The notes beneath the pieces were generated by a model. The model did not search any database, was not told the origin of the DNA, and saw nothing but the letters and a program-made list of their open reading frames with translations. Made by a program: the position numbers and the translations under genes. DNA of 64,000 nt from Buchnera aphidicola (Formosaphis micheliae) (GTDB lineage Bacteria > Pseudomonadota > Gammaproteobacteria > Enterobacterales > Enterobacteriaceae). Below are positions 11,559-20,463 of this stretch, one piece after another. The DNA is taken from positions 310,001-374,000 of the forward strand of contig NZ_CP135047.1 of assembly GCF_039403185.1 (NCBI RefSeq), in the 5' to 3' direction. Position 1 is the first letter of the stretch; the number at the start of each line of letters is the position of its first letter.

Positions 11559-12257
11559 CTATTTAAATTTACGAATATTTAATTTATTATTTTTAAAAAA
11601 AATTTGAGCTCCTTTTCCTATATAATCTACTGGAATCTGATCTATTAACCAATACACGCCAGCAATAGATACTAATTCAGAAAACAATTTTGTACAAAAA
11701 ATATGACAGGTGATGTCTCCATTAGCACCTGCTAATACTCTACCACGCAATATTCCATAAATATAAATGTTACCATCTGCTACTAATTCTGCACCTGAAC
11801 TAACATTATTCATTACAACTACATTTGAGTTTTTAATATAAACAAATTGTCCTGAACGAATAGGTGTATTAATTACATGTGTACCTATACAATTTACATT
11901 AACAATTTTTGATTTTTTTTCTTGCAAAAAAATATTTTTTTTAAATTTACTATCACCTATAGATAAAATAGGTAAACCTGATTCTAATATTTTATTTTTT
12001 AATCTACCTTCTTTACAACAAATTACACCAACAATATGTAATCTAAATGATAAAATAATTTTTTTTATATCCGCCCAATTTACCTGATCAGATAAATTTG
12101 AAACATTAACAACTATAGGAATATTTTTAAAAAACATAGGAGATTGACTTATTGTCTCATTTAAATCTTTTTTAATTTTTTCTATATTACAATCTAATAT
12201 ATATAAAACAGACAATGTAAATACACTACCTATAAACTTAATTGTTCGTTGCACCAT
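11559..12257 (-). CDS. minC: septum site-determining protein MinC
   Basis: FtsZ antagonist that blocks septa away from mid-cell. 232 residues (E. coli 231). The N-terminal FtsZ-binding domain (about 1-105) is followed by the beta-helical MinD-binding domain with TPIRSGQFVYI, SSGAELVADGNI and the conserved YGILRGRVLAGANGD. First gene of minCDE; the promoter must lie in the 297-base spacer shared with rsmC. Confidence 0.94.
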   Translation of the reverse strand: MVQRTIKFIGSVFTLSVLYILDCNIEKIKKDLNETISQSPMFFKNIPIVVNVSNLSDQVNWADIKKIILSFRLHIVGVICCKEGRLKNKILESGLPILSIGDSKFKKNIFLQEKKSKIVNVNCIGTHVINTPIRSGQFVYIKNSNVVVMNNVSSGAELVADGNIYIYGILRGRVLAGANGDITCHIFCTKLFSELVSIAGVYWLIDQIPVDYIGKGAQIFFKNNKLNIRKFK

Positions 12258-12554
12258 ATTATTTAAATTTCTAATACCATATTTAAATGATTATTTTTAT
12301 AAATGATATTTATCATAAAACAATCATATTATTATTAAATTATATATGTAGAGTCAATTTTATAAAACAAGTTACACAATCAATATTAATTAAATAAATT
12401 AAAAAATATTTTTATATATTTTATTAAATAAAATATTATTTGTCATTAAATTAATACATATAAAAATACTTTTTACTAATCACTTATACAATTTATTAAA
12501 TAAATAATGTACTATAACTTAAATACATTTAACAAAATTACCAAAAAATAATTT

Positions 12555-13573
12555 ATGATAAAAAAACTAACTAAATCCAGTCAATTGATCTTAAAAAATC
12601 ACATTTTATTTATTAATAAAAAAGTTATATATTATGGAAATATACAAGATAAAATACCAGATTTCATACCTACGATATATAGCACAATTTATACACACAT
12701 GTATAACCATTACAATACATTAATTAATAATATACAAAATCATACTATCTACTATTCATTATTTCCTCATGAAAATATAATATCAAATTTTGATACTTTA
12801 ATATATTTTTGGCCAAAAAATAAATCTGAAGCAAATTTTCAATTACAATATTTTTTTTCAATTTTTAAAAAAAAAAACATATTTTTATAGTAGGAGAAAA
12901 TAATAGTGGAGTAAACAGTGCTGTATCAATGTTTCGAATGTGGATTAATTTAAATAAAATAGACACAGCAAAACATGCAGTTTTATTTTATGGACGTTTA
13001 GATCAAAACACACATTTTAAACTTTCTAATTATATTCATTTACATATATGGAATGACTATAATATTATAACCTTACCCGGAGTATTTGGTTATAAATCAA
13101 TTGATTCAGGCAGTAAACTATTAATTTCTACTTTTACTCAACAGATTACCGGAAAAATATTAGATATTGGTTCAGGATCAGGAATTTTATCTTTAGCATT
13201 ATCAAAAATATCAAAAAACACTTCAATTACAATGACTGAAGTTAATCTATTTGCTATTATATCCAGTAAAATCACATTAACATATAATGCTAAACCTTAT
13301 CAAATGTTATTAAGCAACCTGTATTCATCTGTTTCACATAAATTTGATATGATAATGTGTAATCCACCTATTCATAATAATTTACAATTATCTCTACAAG
13401 TCACCAAAAGTATCATCCAATATTCGATAAATTATTTAAAATATGGAGGAGAATTAAGATTTGTGACTAATAGCTGTATTTCTTATCATAAAATATTGAA
13501 AAATACATTTCATAAATATAAAATATTAATTCAAAACAACCACTTTAAAGTATATCAAGCAAAACTTTTTTAA
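12555..13573 (+). CDS. rsmC: 16S rRNA m2G1207 methyltransferase RsmC, frame broken at an A11 run
   Basis: Methylates G1207 of 16S rRNA. The gene lies in two frames. Frame one, 12555-12890, gives the degenerate N-terminal domain up to FSIFKKKN and includes CDTLIYYWPKNK-like DTLIYFWPKNKSEANFQL. Frame two, readable from about 12878, continues with HIFIVGENNSGVNS and carries the SAM-binding ILDIGSGSGILSLAL and catalytic NPPIH. The break is at A11, 12867-12877. One added A makes 1020 bases and a 339-residue protein (E. coli 343), with no other lesion seen. I therefore annotate one gene, either rescued by slippage or newly broken. Confidence 0.85.
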
Positions 13574-13596
13574 TCATAAAAAAACATAATCACATT

Positions 13597-13681
13597 TACC
13601 CGGAGCGGGACTTGAACCCGCAAAGCCTATAAAGCCGAGGGATTTTAAATCCCTTGTGTTTACCAATTTCACCATCCGGGC
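13597..13681 (-). tRNA. tRNA-Leu (anticodon UAA)
   Basis: 85 bases fold as a class II tRNA with a long variable arm. The acceptor pairs GCCCGGA with TCCGGGT, including the G1-U72 pair also found in E. coli tRNA-Leu(UAA). The anticodon loop is TTTAAAA between AGGGA and TCCCT. The T loop is TTCAAGT, the discriminator is A. The 3' CCA is not encoded. Followed on the same strand by the end of the pair; tRNA-Cys is upstream of it. Confidence 0.96.
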
Positions 13682-13694
13682 TAATATTTTTATA

Positions 13695-13765
13695 AGACGC
13701 ATCCCGGAATTGAACCGAGTTAAACGGATTTGCAATCCGCTGCATATCCAATCTGCCAATGCGCC
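13695..13765 (-). tRNA. tRNA-Cys (anticodon GCA)
   Basis: 71 bases with acceptor GGCGCAT paired with ATGCGTC, anticodon stem GCGGA/TCCGT around the GCA anticodon, T loop TTCAATT and discriminator U as required by CysRS. The CCA end is not encoded. It is 13 bases upstream of tRNA-Leu(UAA) in the same direction, and both are probably cut from one transcript. Confidence 0.95.
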
Positions 13766-13798
13766 TAATAAGATACATATAACCAAATAAATAAATTT

Positions 13799-13826
13799 AT
13801 TATAACAAAACAATAAAAATTTACAA
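13799..13826 (-). promoter_or_regulatory. putative promoter of the tRNA-Cys/tRNA-Leu pair
   Basis: On the minus strand a TTGTAA box (13821-13826) and a perfect TATAAT box (13799-13804) are separated by 16 bases, ending 34 bases before tRNA-Cys. The AT-rich background makes chance matches common. Confidence 0.45.
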
Positions 13827-13884
13827 TATTATTTCATGAATATTTTAAAAAACTAATTTATTTTTAAAACTTACATAAATTTTC

Positions 13885-13913
13885 TTTTCAAAATGAATAA
13901 AATAATGTATTAT
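13885..13913 (+). promoter_or_regulatory. putative promoter of tRNA-Ser
   Basis: TTTTCA (13885-13890) and TATTAT (13908-13913) are 17 bases apart. A GCGCG run follows directly, a GC-rich discriminator of the kind seen at stable-RNA promoters and striking in such AT-rich DNA. The tRNA begins 45 bases downstream. Confidence 0.55.
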
Positions 13914-13957
13914 GCGCGTATATATTTTTTTTTAAATTTTAAAAAAATAATGTTTAA

Positions 13958-14042
13958 GGAGGAGTGGCCGAGTGGTTGAAGGCAGCGGTCTTGAAAACCG
14001 CCAATAAGAAATTATTCGAGAGTTCGAATCTCTCCTCCTCCA
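13958..14042 (+). tRNA. tRNA-Ser (anticodon UGA)
   Basis: 85 bases, class II. The acceptor GGAGGAG pairs perfectly with CTCCTCC. The anticodon TGA is in the loop of GCGGT/ACCGC. The long variable arm pairs AATAA-side with TTATT-side. T arm is GAGAG-TTCGAAT-CTCTC. The discriminator is A, whereas E. coli tRNA-Ser has G. CCA is not encoded. Confidence 0.96.
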
Positions 14043-14547
14043 CTGTGTTAACCAAAAAATAATAATTTTATCATTACGTTTTATACATTATAATATAAAA
14101 TATTTATCACACATTAATTTACAGTAATATACATTAATAATATTAATCAAAATTATATCTATTACAGTAAATAGTAATTAAATATAAAATATAATAAGTA
14201 AAACTAAACAATATTATAGATTTATTTTAATTTAAATAATTTTTATATCATTTAAACTTATTTTGTTAAAATTAAGATAACTTATATAAAAAATATTAAG
14301 TTAATTTAATTCATACTATTATAATAATATAGTATTTATTTAACTATTATGTTTATATAAATTAAACTAATATAATTAAGATTATAAAAAATAATTATTT
14401 ATTATAATAATAATAGTTGTTATAGTAATAATTTGATATATAAAATGTTATTTAAGAAAATTTTTTTATGAAAAAATAGTTTTAAAATACTGTAATATAT
14501 AATTTTATTTACTTATAACATCATAATAAAAATATCTAGGAAATTAT
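14043..14547. other. spacer upstream of flgB; no flgA or flgN seen
   Basis: 505 bases with no recognisable coding sequence. In enterobacteria and in larger Buchnera genomes flgA and flgN are found next to flgB; neither has a readable remnant here. The flg operon promoter is expected in this stretch. Confidence 0.5.
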
Positions 14548-14964
14548 ATGTTTGATAAAATAAACAATTTATTTCAGTTCAGCAAAGATGCTCTCAATTT
14601 AAGAGATTTTAAACAAACTATAATATCTTCTAATATAGCTAATGCAAGTACGCCTAATTATCATCCAATAGATATTAACTTTGCTCATGAAATTAATAAA
14701 ATTTTAAATAAAAAAACAAAAATAAAAAATTATTCATTATCTTTATCTACTACTTCTAATAAACATTTTACTTCTAATCAATTTAATATTAATAAATTAA
14801 AAAGTAGTGTTGTGATCAATAATACTAGACCATATATATCAAATAATGTTGTTAATATGGATAAAGAACGAATTAAATTTATAAAAAATACCTTAAAATA
14901 TCAAGCTCAAATTACTTTTTTAAAAAATGAAATTCAAAATATCATTAATGCTATAAAAGGATAA
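14548..14964 (+). CDS. flgB: flagellar basal-body rod protein FlgB
   Basis: Proximal rod protein of the basal body. 138 residues, the same as E. coli. The rod-family N-terminus is visible as SSNIANASTPNYHPIDINF near residue 30 and the C-terminal helix as NTLKYQAQITFLKNEIQ. Start supported by AGGA seven bases upstream. First gene of the flg cluster, 9 bases before flgC. Confidence 0.93.
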   Translation: MFDKINNLFQFSKDALNLRDFKQTIISSNIANASTPNYHPIDINFAHEINKILNKKTKIKNYSLSLSTTSNKHFTSNQFNINKLKSSVVINNTRPYISNNVVNMDKERIKFIKNTLKYQAQITFLKNEIQNIINAIKG

Positions 14965-14973
14965 ATTAATACT

Positions 14974-15384
14974 ATGTCTCTATTCGGTATATTAGATATT
15001 GTTGGTTCTGCTATGGACGCACAAATTAAAAAAATGCTTACTTTTTCAAGCAATATAGCAAACGCAGAAAAATTTATTAATAAAAATGGACAATTTTCTC
15101 CATATGTCTCAAAAAAAGTTATACTAAAACCAGATACTAAATTTGGAAAATACACCAATGGAGTTAAAGTAGATAAAATTATTAACAATCCTAGTCCTTT
15201 TAAAGTAGTATATAACCCTGATAGTCCTTTAGCTAATTCAAAAGGTTATGCTCCTACTTCTAATGTAAATATAATTTCGGAAATGATCCATAATATTTCT
15301 ACATCTCATGATTATCAAGCAGATGCAGCAATTATTAATACAATTAAATATATGATTTTAAAAACATTATCAGTAGGTTCATAA
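14974..15384 (+). CDS. flgC: flagellar basal-body rod protein FlgC
   Basis: Proximal rod protein. 136 residues (E. coli 134). The N-terminal SNIANAEKFINKNGQF and the conserved C-terminal NVNIISEMIHNIS and YQADAAIINTIKYMILKTLS match FlgC. Lies between flgB and flgD, 17 bases before flgD. Confidence 0.94.
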   Translation: MSLFGILDIVGSAMDAQIKKMLTFSSNIANAEKFINKNGQFSPYVSKKVILKPDTKFGKYTNGVKVDKIINNPSPFKVVYNPDSPLANSKGYAPTSNVNIISEMIHNISTSHDYQADAAIINTIKYMILKTLSVGS

Positions 15385-15401
15385 ATAATAGAAAATAAAA
15401 A

Positions 15402-16079
15402 ATGAACATTTTAGACAATAATCTTATAAATAATAATACATATATAAGTAATAATAATGAAATTTATTTAAAAAAAAATAATGAACTAAATTCTAAAAAT
15501 AATTTTTTAAAATTACTTATTGCTCAAATAAAAAATCAAGACCCCATTGATCCTATAAAAAATACAGATATTACTTCATTATTAACGCAAATTGAAAACA
15601 CTAATGACATAAAAAAAGTAAATGATACATTGTTACACATATCAGAAAATAGTAATAATTTAACTTTAGCACAAACGTCAGAAATTATTGGTCATGGAGT
15701 ATTATTTCCTAGTTATCAAATTGAACATGACAATTCAAAAGACAACATATTTGGAGTATATTTATCAGAAGATACAACGTTTGCTGATGCAACTATTAGC
15801 GATAAAGATGGAAAAATTATATTTTTTAAAGATTTAAGTAATTTTAAAGCTGGAGTTCATCAATTTAAATGGGATGATTCTTATGATAAAGATATAAAAA
15901 TATTGGATGGCATGTATAATATAAATGTAAATGCAAGAAATGACAAAAAATTAATTTTTTGTCAACCATTAGTTTATGGTATGGTAGATGGAATTATCAA
16001 CGTAGATAACAATAAAAAAATGGCCGATTTAGGTAAATTTGGATTAATAGAACTCAATAGTATCAAAAAAATTTTTTAA
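15402..16079 (+). CDS. flgD: hook-assembly scaffold protein FlgD
   Basis: In flagella FlgD caps the growing hook and is discarded. 225 residues (E. coli 231). The N-terminal FLKLLIAQIKNQDPIDPIKNTDIT is the family hallmark, followed by a FlgD Ig-like segment (FKAGVHQFKWD, LDGMYNINV). Its client, the hook protein FlgE, is missing directly downstream, so its present role is unclear. Confidence 0.93.
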   Translation: MNILDNNLINNNTYISNNNEIYLKKNNELNSKNNFLKLLIAQIKNQDPIDPIKNTDITSLLTQIENTNDIKKVNDTLLHISENSNNLTLAQTSEIIGHGVLFPSYQIEHDNSKDNIFGVYLSEDTTFADATISDKDGKIIFFKDLSNFKAGVHQFKWDDSYDKDIKILDGMYNINVNARNDKKLIFCQPLVYGMVDGIINVDNNKKMADLGKFGLIELNSIKKIF

Positions 16080-16460
16080 TATTTTGTAGAATATATTTCG
16101 TATATAAAATTATTTAATATATTAAAAAAATATAAGATTTTTTTATGTATCATAATAATTTGAATACTTATGATTAAATACATGATAATCTATTAATTAT
16201 TAGATTTATTTTAATTAAATCAATTTCAACATATAATTAAAATGTAATATCTTCATAATTATTGATTAGTTAAAAAAATAAAAAATATTTAAACTAAAAA
16301 ACCATACATTTCACATTTATATAAAAATGTTATAGATAATACTAATATTTAATAAACATATACATATTTATACAACTTATGTAACATATAATATAATTTA
16401 ATTATGTACTTATATATTAAAAAAAATAAACAAATAAATATTTTTTTAATAGGATTTTTT
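16080..16460. other. site of the missing hook gene flgE
   Basis: In the standard flgBCDEFGHIJ order flgE, about 1.2 kb, lies between flgD and flgF. Only 381 bases separate them here, with stops in all frames and no readable FlgE motif. The gene has been deleted or eroded beyond recognition. Confidence 0.65.
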
Positions 16461-17240
16461 ATGGATTACATAACACGTCAAGCCATGACACATGCAAATA
16501 AAATACTAGATCAACAAGAAATAATAGCTAATAATTTAGCTAATATATCTACAATTGGTTTTAAAGAACAATTAACTGATCAACTATTATCTCCGATAAA
16601 AAACAGTAGTACAACATATAAATATGATCAATATTATTCATCTCATAATAGTTATCCTTATTCAAATTTTTCCTCTGGATTTTTAAAACATACCAATAGA
16701 AATCTAGATTTATCTATTATAGGAAATGGATGGTTTGTAATACAAGATAATTCATCTAAAAATAAGGAAGGCTACACTAGAAATGGAAAATGTAATATTG
16801 ATAACAATGGATTATTAATGATGAATAATCATCCAGTTATCGGTAGATTAGGTGTAATTAAAATTCCTAAAAACAAGAATATATATATATCGTCCAATGG
16901 TAACGTTAATATTATACATCAAGATAAAAATCATAAAGAAAGTATTTCTGTAATAGAAAGATTAAAACTAGTTAATCCAAATACACAAAATATGACACGT
17001 GGTCAGAACAGTATATTTTATCTTAACGAATTAGAACTAAATAAATGGAATAACAAATTACCACACGATAATACTATAAAATTATCTTCAGGTGTTTTAG
17101 AAGAAAGTAATGTTAACTTGAATGAAAATTTAATAAATACTATTTTAAATGAAAGAAATTTTGCAATAGAAATGAAAATTATTTCAAATAATAATGATAA
17201 CATACAACATGCTAATCAATTATTAAATATCAATTATTAA
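16461..17240 (+). CDS. flgF: flagellar basal-body rod protein FlgF
   Basis: Distal-side rod protein. 259 residues from the ATG at 16461, which has AGGA six bases upstream (E. coli 251); an in-frame ATG at 16404 adds a 19-residue extension with no support. The start [18 protein letters not shown], the middle [15 protein letters not shown] and the late [12 protein letters not shown] match FlgF. The family resemblance to FlgE was checked: length and motifs fit FlgF. Confidence 0.92.
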   Translation: MDYITRQAMTHANKILDQQEIIANNLANISTIGFKEQLTDQLLSPIKNSSTTYKYDQYYSSHNSYPYSNFSSGFLKHTNRNLDLSIIGNGWFVIQDNSSKNKEGYTRNGKCNIDNNGLLMMNNHPVIGRLGVIKIPKNKNIYISSNGNVNIIHQDKNHKESISVIERLKLVNPNTQNMTRGQNSIFYLNELELNKWNNKLPHDNTIKLSSGVLEESNVNLNENLINTILNERNFAIEMKIISNNNDNIQHANQLLNINY

Positions 17241-17262
17241 TATAAAAACAAGGATAAAAAAT

Positions 17263-18045
17263 ATGATACCTTCATTATGGATTGCAAAAACTGGATTAGA
17301 TGCTCAACAAATTAATATGAATGTTATTTCAAATAATTTAGCAAACGTTAACACAAATGGTTTTAAGCGTGCTCGAGCAATATTTGAAGATTTAATTTAT
17401 AAAAATATGCGTCAACCTGGATTTAATTCATCAGACGATATTAGTTTACCTTCTGGATTACAATTAGGAACAGGAGTTAGACCTGTATCCACAGAAAGAA
17501 TTCATAGTCAAGGTAACTTATCAAAAACTGATTCATCAAAAGATATTTCAATAAATGGACAAGGTTTTTTTCAAATTCAATTACCTGACGGAAATTTAGC
17601 TTATACACGAGATGGATCTTTTCAAATTAATCAAAATGGTCAATTAGTAACTAACAGTGGTTTTCCTATTCTACCTAATATAAATATACTACCTAATACA
17701 GTTGATTTAATTGTTAGTCGCGATGGGATTGTATCTGCTAAAATTCAAAATCAAGCACAACCTACACAAATTGGACAATTAAAATTAGTAAATTTTATTA
17801 ATAATGCTGGATTAGAAAGTATTGGAGAAAACTTATATCAAGAAACACGCTCCTCTGGTTCTCCAATTGATTCAACACCAGGTTCTAACGGAACAGGTTT
17901 ATTATATCAAGGATATGTAGAAACATCTAATGTTAATGTAGCAGAAGAATTAGTTAATATGATTCAAACACAAAGAGCTTATGAAATTAATAGCAAAGCA
18001 ATAAATGCTACTGACCAAATGTTACAAAAATTATCTCAATTATAA
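17263..18045 (+). CDS. flgG: flagellar distal rod protein FlgG
   Basis: Main distal rod protein. 260 residues, identical in length to E. coli. The N-terminal [33 protein letters not shown], the central [18 protein letters not shown] and the C-terminal [20 protein letters not shown] are strongly conserved, more than in the neighbouring flg genes. Preceded by AAGGA. The strong conservation argues that the rod is still used. Confidence 0.96.
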   Translation: MIPSLWIAKTGLDAQQINMNVISNNLANVNTNGFKRARAIFEDLIYKNMRQPGFNSSDDISLPSGLQLGTGVRPVSTERIHSQGNLSKTDSSKDISINGQGFFQIQLPDGNLAYTRDGSFQINQNGQLVTNSGFPILPNINILPNTVDLIVSRDGIVSAKIQNQAQPTQIGQLKLVNFINNAGLESIGENLYQETRSSGSPIDSTPGSNGTGLLYQGYVETSNVNVAEELVNMIQTQRAYEINSKAINATDQMLQKLSQL

Positions 18046-18100
18046 ATATCACATAATTAATTAAGTTAATTTAAATAATCTAGCATTTACTTGTATTATA

Positions 18101-18838
18101 ATGATAATTATAAGGTATATACAAGTGTTTAAGTTATTATCAAAGTGTAAATATTTCTTAATTATTATTGTTTTATTCTCTTTAACTGGTTGTAATTCAT
18201 CTTATAATTACAAAAATAATGATACTGATAAAAATATTACAAATAATTTTTCTAATACAGAAACAAATAAAATAGGAATAAACACATTATTAAAAGAAAC
18301 AGAAATGAAAAACAATATTTTTAAACCATTATTTGAAGATCATCAACCACATAATATAGGAGATACAATAACTATTATATTACAAGAAAATTTAAGTTCT
18401 AGTCATAAAACATATTCAAATATTAGTCATAATGGAACCAGTAGTTTTTCTATGAATTTACCAACAATGTCTGAAACTTATTCGTCTCATTACGGAAATA
18501 AGTTAGGTTTAGATGGTTTAGCAAAAAATAATTTTTTTGGAAAAGGTTCTTCATCTGATCAAAATTCTTTTTTAGGCGTTATTACAGTTACTATTAAAAA
18601 TATATTACCTAATGGTAATTTTAATATCTATGGAGAAAAAGAAATATCTATTAATAAACAAAAAGAATTTATACGTTTTTCAGGTGTAATAAATCCTTAT
18701 TCTATTTCAAAAAATAACACAGTTATATCTACACAAGTAGCTAATGCACATATAGAATATATTAATAATCACTATGTAAATACAGCAAATAAGATTGGTT
18801 GGTTACAACGTTTTCTTTTTAAAGTTTCTCCTATGTAA
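18101..18838 (+). CDS. flgH: flagellar L-ring lipoprotein FlgH
   Basis: Forms the outer-membrane ring of the basal body. A lipoprotein signal ends in LTGC. The body has PLFEDHQPHNIGDTITIILQENL, NGTSSFSMN and the conserved C-terminus NKIGWLQRFLFKVSPM. From the ATG at 18101 it is 245 residues; the in-frame GTG at 18125 has AAGG nine bases upstream and gives a signal of the E. coli length, so the true start may be there. Confidence 0.93.
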   Translation: MIIIRYIQVFKLLSKCKYFLIIIVLFSLTGCNSSYNYKNNDTDKNITNNFSNTETNKIGINTLLKETEMKNNIFKPLFEDHQPHNIGDTITIILQENLSSSHKTYSNISHNGTSSFSMNLPTMSETYSSHYGNKLGLDGLAKNNFFGKGSSSDQNSFLGVITVTIKNILPNGNFNIYGEKEISINKQKEFIRFSGVINPYSISKNNTVISTQVANAHIEYINNHYVNTANKIGWLQRFLFKVSPM

Positions 18839-18884
18839 AATTATTAATTTTTAAAATAATTAATTTGAAATGCACTATAGTACA

Positions 18885-18972
18885 AATAATTTTTAGAGCT
18901 TTACTTTTACATTTACCAAATTTTAAAAAAATATTTTAAAATAGTAATCGATTAGTAAGCTCTAAAATTATT
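18885..18972. repeat. long imperfect inverted repeat between flgH and flgI
   Basis: Arms 18885-18902 and 18957-18972 pair over about 16 positions with one bulge; the core AGAGCTT/AAGCTCT is unusually GC-containing for this spacer. The 54-base loop holds further self-complementary T/A runs. It could stabilise, process or partly terminate the flg message between the L-ring and P-ring genes. Confidence 0.6.
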
Positions 18973-19015
18973 AGAAGTAACATTTTTATCATCATATATC
19001 AATTAGGATATATTT

Positions 19016-20134
19016 ATGTTTGCTTTATTTTTTTTGAAATTCATTCTATTTTTTTGTTTAAAAGTCAGCTCAATAGTCTATGCTGATAAAATTAGAGATC
19101 TCACTAGCGTTCAAGGATCTCATGAAAATCAGCTAATTGGATATGGTTTAGTAGTTGGATTAGATGGTACTGGAGATCAAATAATGTATTCTCCTTTAAC
19201 ATTGCAAACATTAAATAATATGCTCTCTAAATTCGGAATTAGACCGCAATCTAATACTCGCATACAACCAAAAAACATAGCTTCTGTTATAGTTACAGCA
19301 GAATTACCAAATTTTAGTCACCAAGGAGAAAAAATAGATGTTGAAGTTTCTTCTATTGGAGATGCTAAAAGTTTAACAGGAGGAACTTTATTAATGACTC
19401 CTTTAACAGGAATAGATAATAAAATTTATGCTATTGCACAGGGTAATATTTTAGTAAGTGAAACAAAAAATCATACATTTAATAATGATAACAAAAAATA
19501 TATACATCATTTAAATGGAGTTAGAATAAATAATGGAGCTACTATTGAAAGAGAAATTACTTCTAACTTTGGAAAAGAAAAAAAAATTAATTTACAATTG
19601 AACAAAGCAGATTTTAGCATGTCTCAACGTATCAGTGATATTATTAATATAAATTATCCAAATTCTTCAATTCCTTTAGATGCTAGAACAATTCAAGTAA
19701 AAGCACCAAATGATAGTAGTCAACAAGTTCGTATGTTATCTAAAATTCAAAATATCAATGTTGATTTACCAGAACAAGAAGCAAAAATAACTATTAATTC
19801 AAATACAGGATCAATTGTTATTAATAAAGACGTATCTCTTGATTCATGTATTATAATAGATAAAAATATATCTTTAGTTATCAATAAAAGCGATATAATA
19901 AACAAACCTAATTCATGTATAATTCATACTAAGGTACCACAATCTATTGATAAACGGAAAAATCATGTACCATCTATTACTAGTCAAATGCAAAAAACTG
20001 AAACTAATAATATAAATCTTGATAATATTGTTCGTACTTTAAATTCATTAGGTATAAAACCAATAGAATTAATATCAATTTTACAATTAATGAAAAATTC
20101 AGGATGTTTACATGCAAAACTAGAAATTTTATAA
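19016..20134 (+). CDS. flgI: flagellar P-ring protein FlgI
   Basis: Forms the periplasmic ring around the rod. 372 residues (E. coli 365). An N-terminal signal peptide of about 23 residues ends near VYA. The mature start KIRDLTSVQGSHENQLIGYGLVVGLDGTGDQ, the ASVIVTAELPNF stretch and the ISVSSIGDAKSLTGGTL-like middle are typical. Start supported by AGGA eight bases upstream. Confidence 0.95.
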   Translation: MFALFFLKFILFFCLKVSSIVYADKIRDLTSVQGSHENQLIGYGLVVGLDGTGDQIMYSPLTLQTLNNMLSKFGIRPQSNTRIQPKNIASVIVTAELPNFSHQGEKIDVEVSSIGDAKSLTGGTLLMTPLTGIDNKIYAIAQGNILVSETKNHTFNNDNKKYIHHLNGVRINNGATIEREITSNFGKEKKINLQLNKADFSMSQRISDIININYPNSSIPLDARTIQVKAPNDSSQQVRMLSKIQNINVDLPEQEAKITINSNTGSIVINKDVSLDSCIIIDKNISLVINKSDIINKPNSCIIHTKVPQSIDKRKNHVPSITSQMQKTETNNINLDNIVRTLNSLGIKPIELISILQLMKNSGCLHAKLEIL

Positions 20135-20151
20135 CAGGATAAATAAATAAT

Positions 20152-20463
20152 ATGAAAAACGAATTTAATATTTTTTTAAATCCAATCTATAATTATTCTA
20201 CATATACATCTCATCTATCATCAAACAAACAAAAATATAATGATTTATTAAAAATAACCAAAAATATAGAGGGATTGTTTATACAAATGATTGTAAAAAG
20301 TATGAGAAATAGTTTTCCACATGAAAATTTATTATCAAATGAATCTGAAAGCGTTTATCAAGATATTTATGATAATACATTATCACAAGCAATAAGTAAA
20401 AAAGGTTTTAATTTTTCAAAAATTATTGCGCAGAAAATTTTAAAAGACACTAATTTAAAATAG
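20152..20463 (+). CDS. flgJ: FlgJ rod-assembly domain only
   Basis: 103 residues that match only the N-terminal rod-capping half of E. coli FlgJ (313 residues): EGLFIQMIVKSMRNSF and the downstream ISKKGFNFSKIIAQKI stretch. The C-terminal peptidoglycan hydrolase domain is absent, as is usual in Buchnera. 17 bases after flgI. It is the last gene of the flg cluster, since flgK is not found downstream. Confidence 0.88.
   Translation: MKNEFNIFLNPIYNYSTYTSHLSSNKQKYNDLLKITKNIEGLFIQMIVKSMRNSFPHENLLSNESESVYQDIYDNTLSQAISKKGFNFSKIIAQKILKDTNLK

Noticed and set aside
12929-13573. A stand-alone short methyltransferase
   Set aside because: Homology to RsmC extends upstream of its first ATG in the same frame up to the A11 run and joins the N-terminal domain.
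13574-13813. Overlapping open frames on the minus strand across the tRNA-Leu/tRNA-Cys region
   Set aside because: They coincide with two well-folded tRNA genes and have no protein homology; the GC content of the tRNAs keeps the frames open.
16461-17240. This gene as the hook protein FlgE
   Set aside because: Length (259) and motifs such as EGYTRNGKC and [11 protein letters not shown] fit FlgF; FlgE would be about 400 residues.
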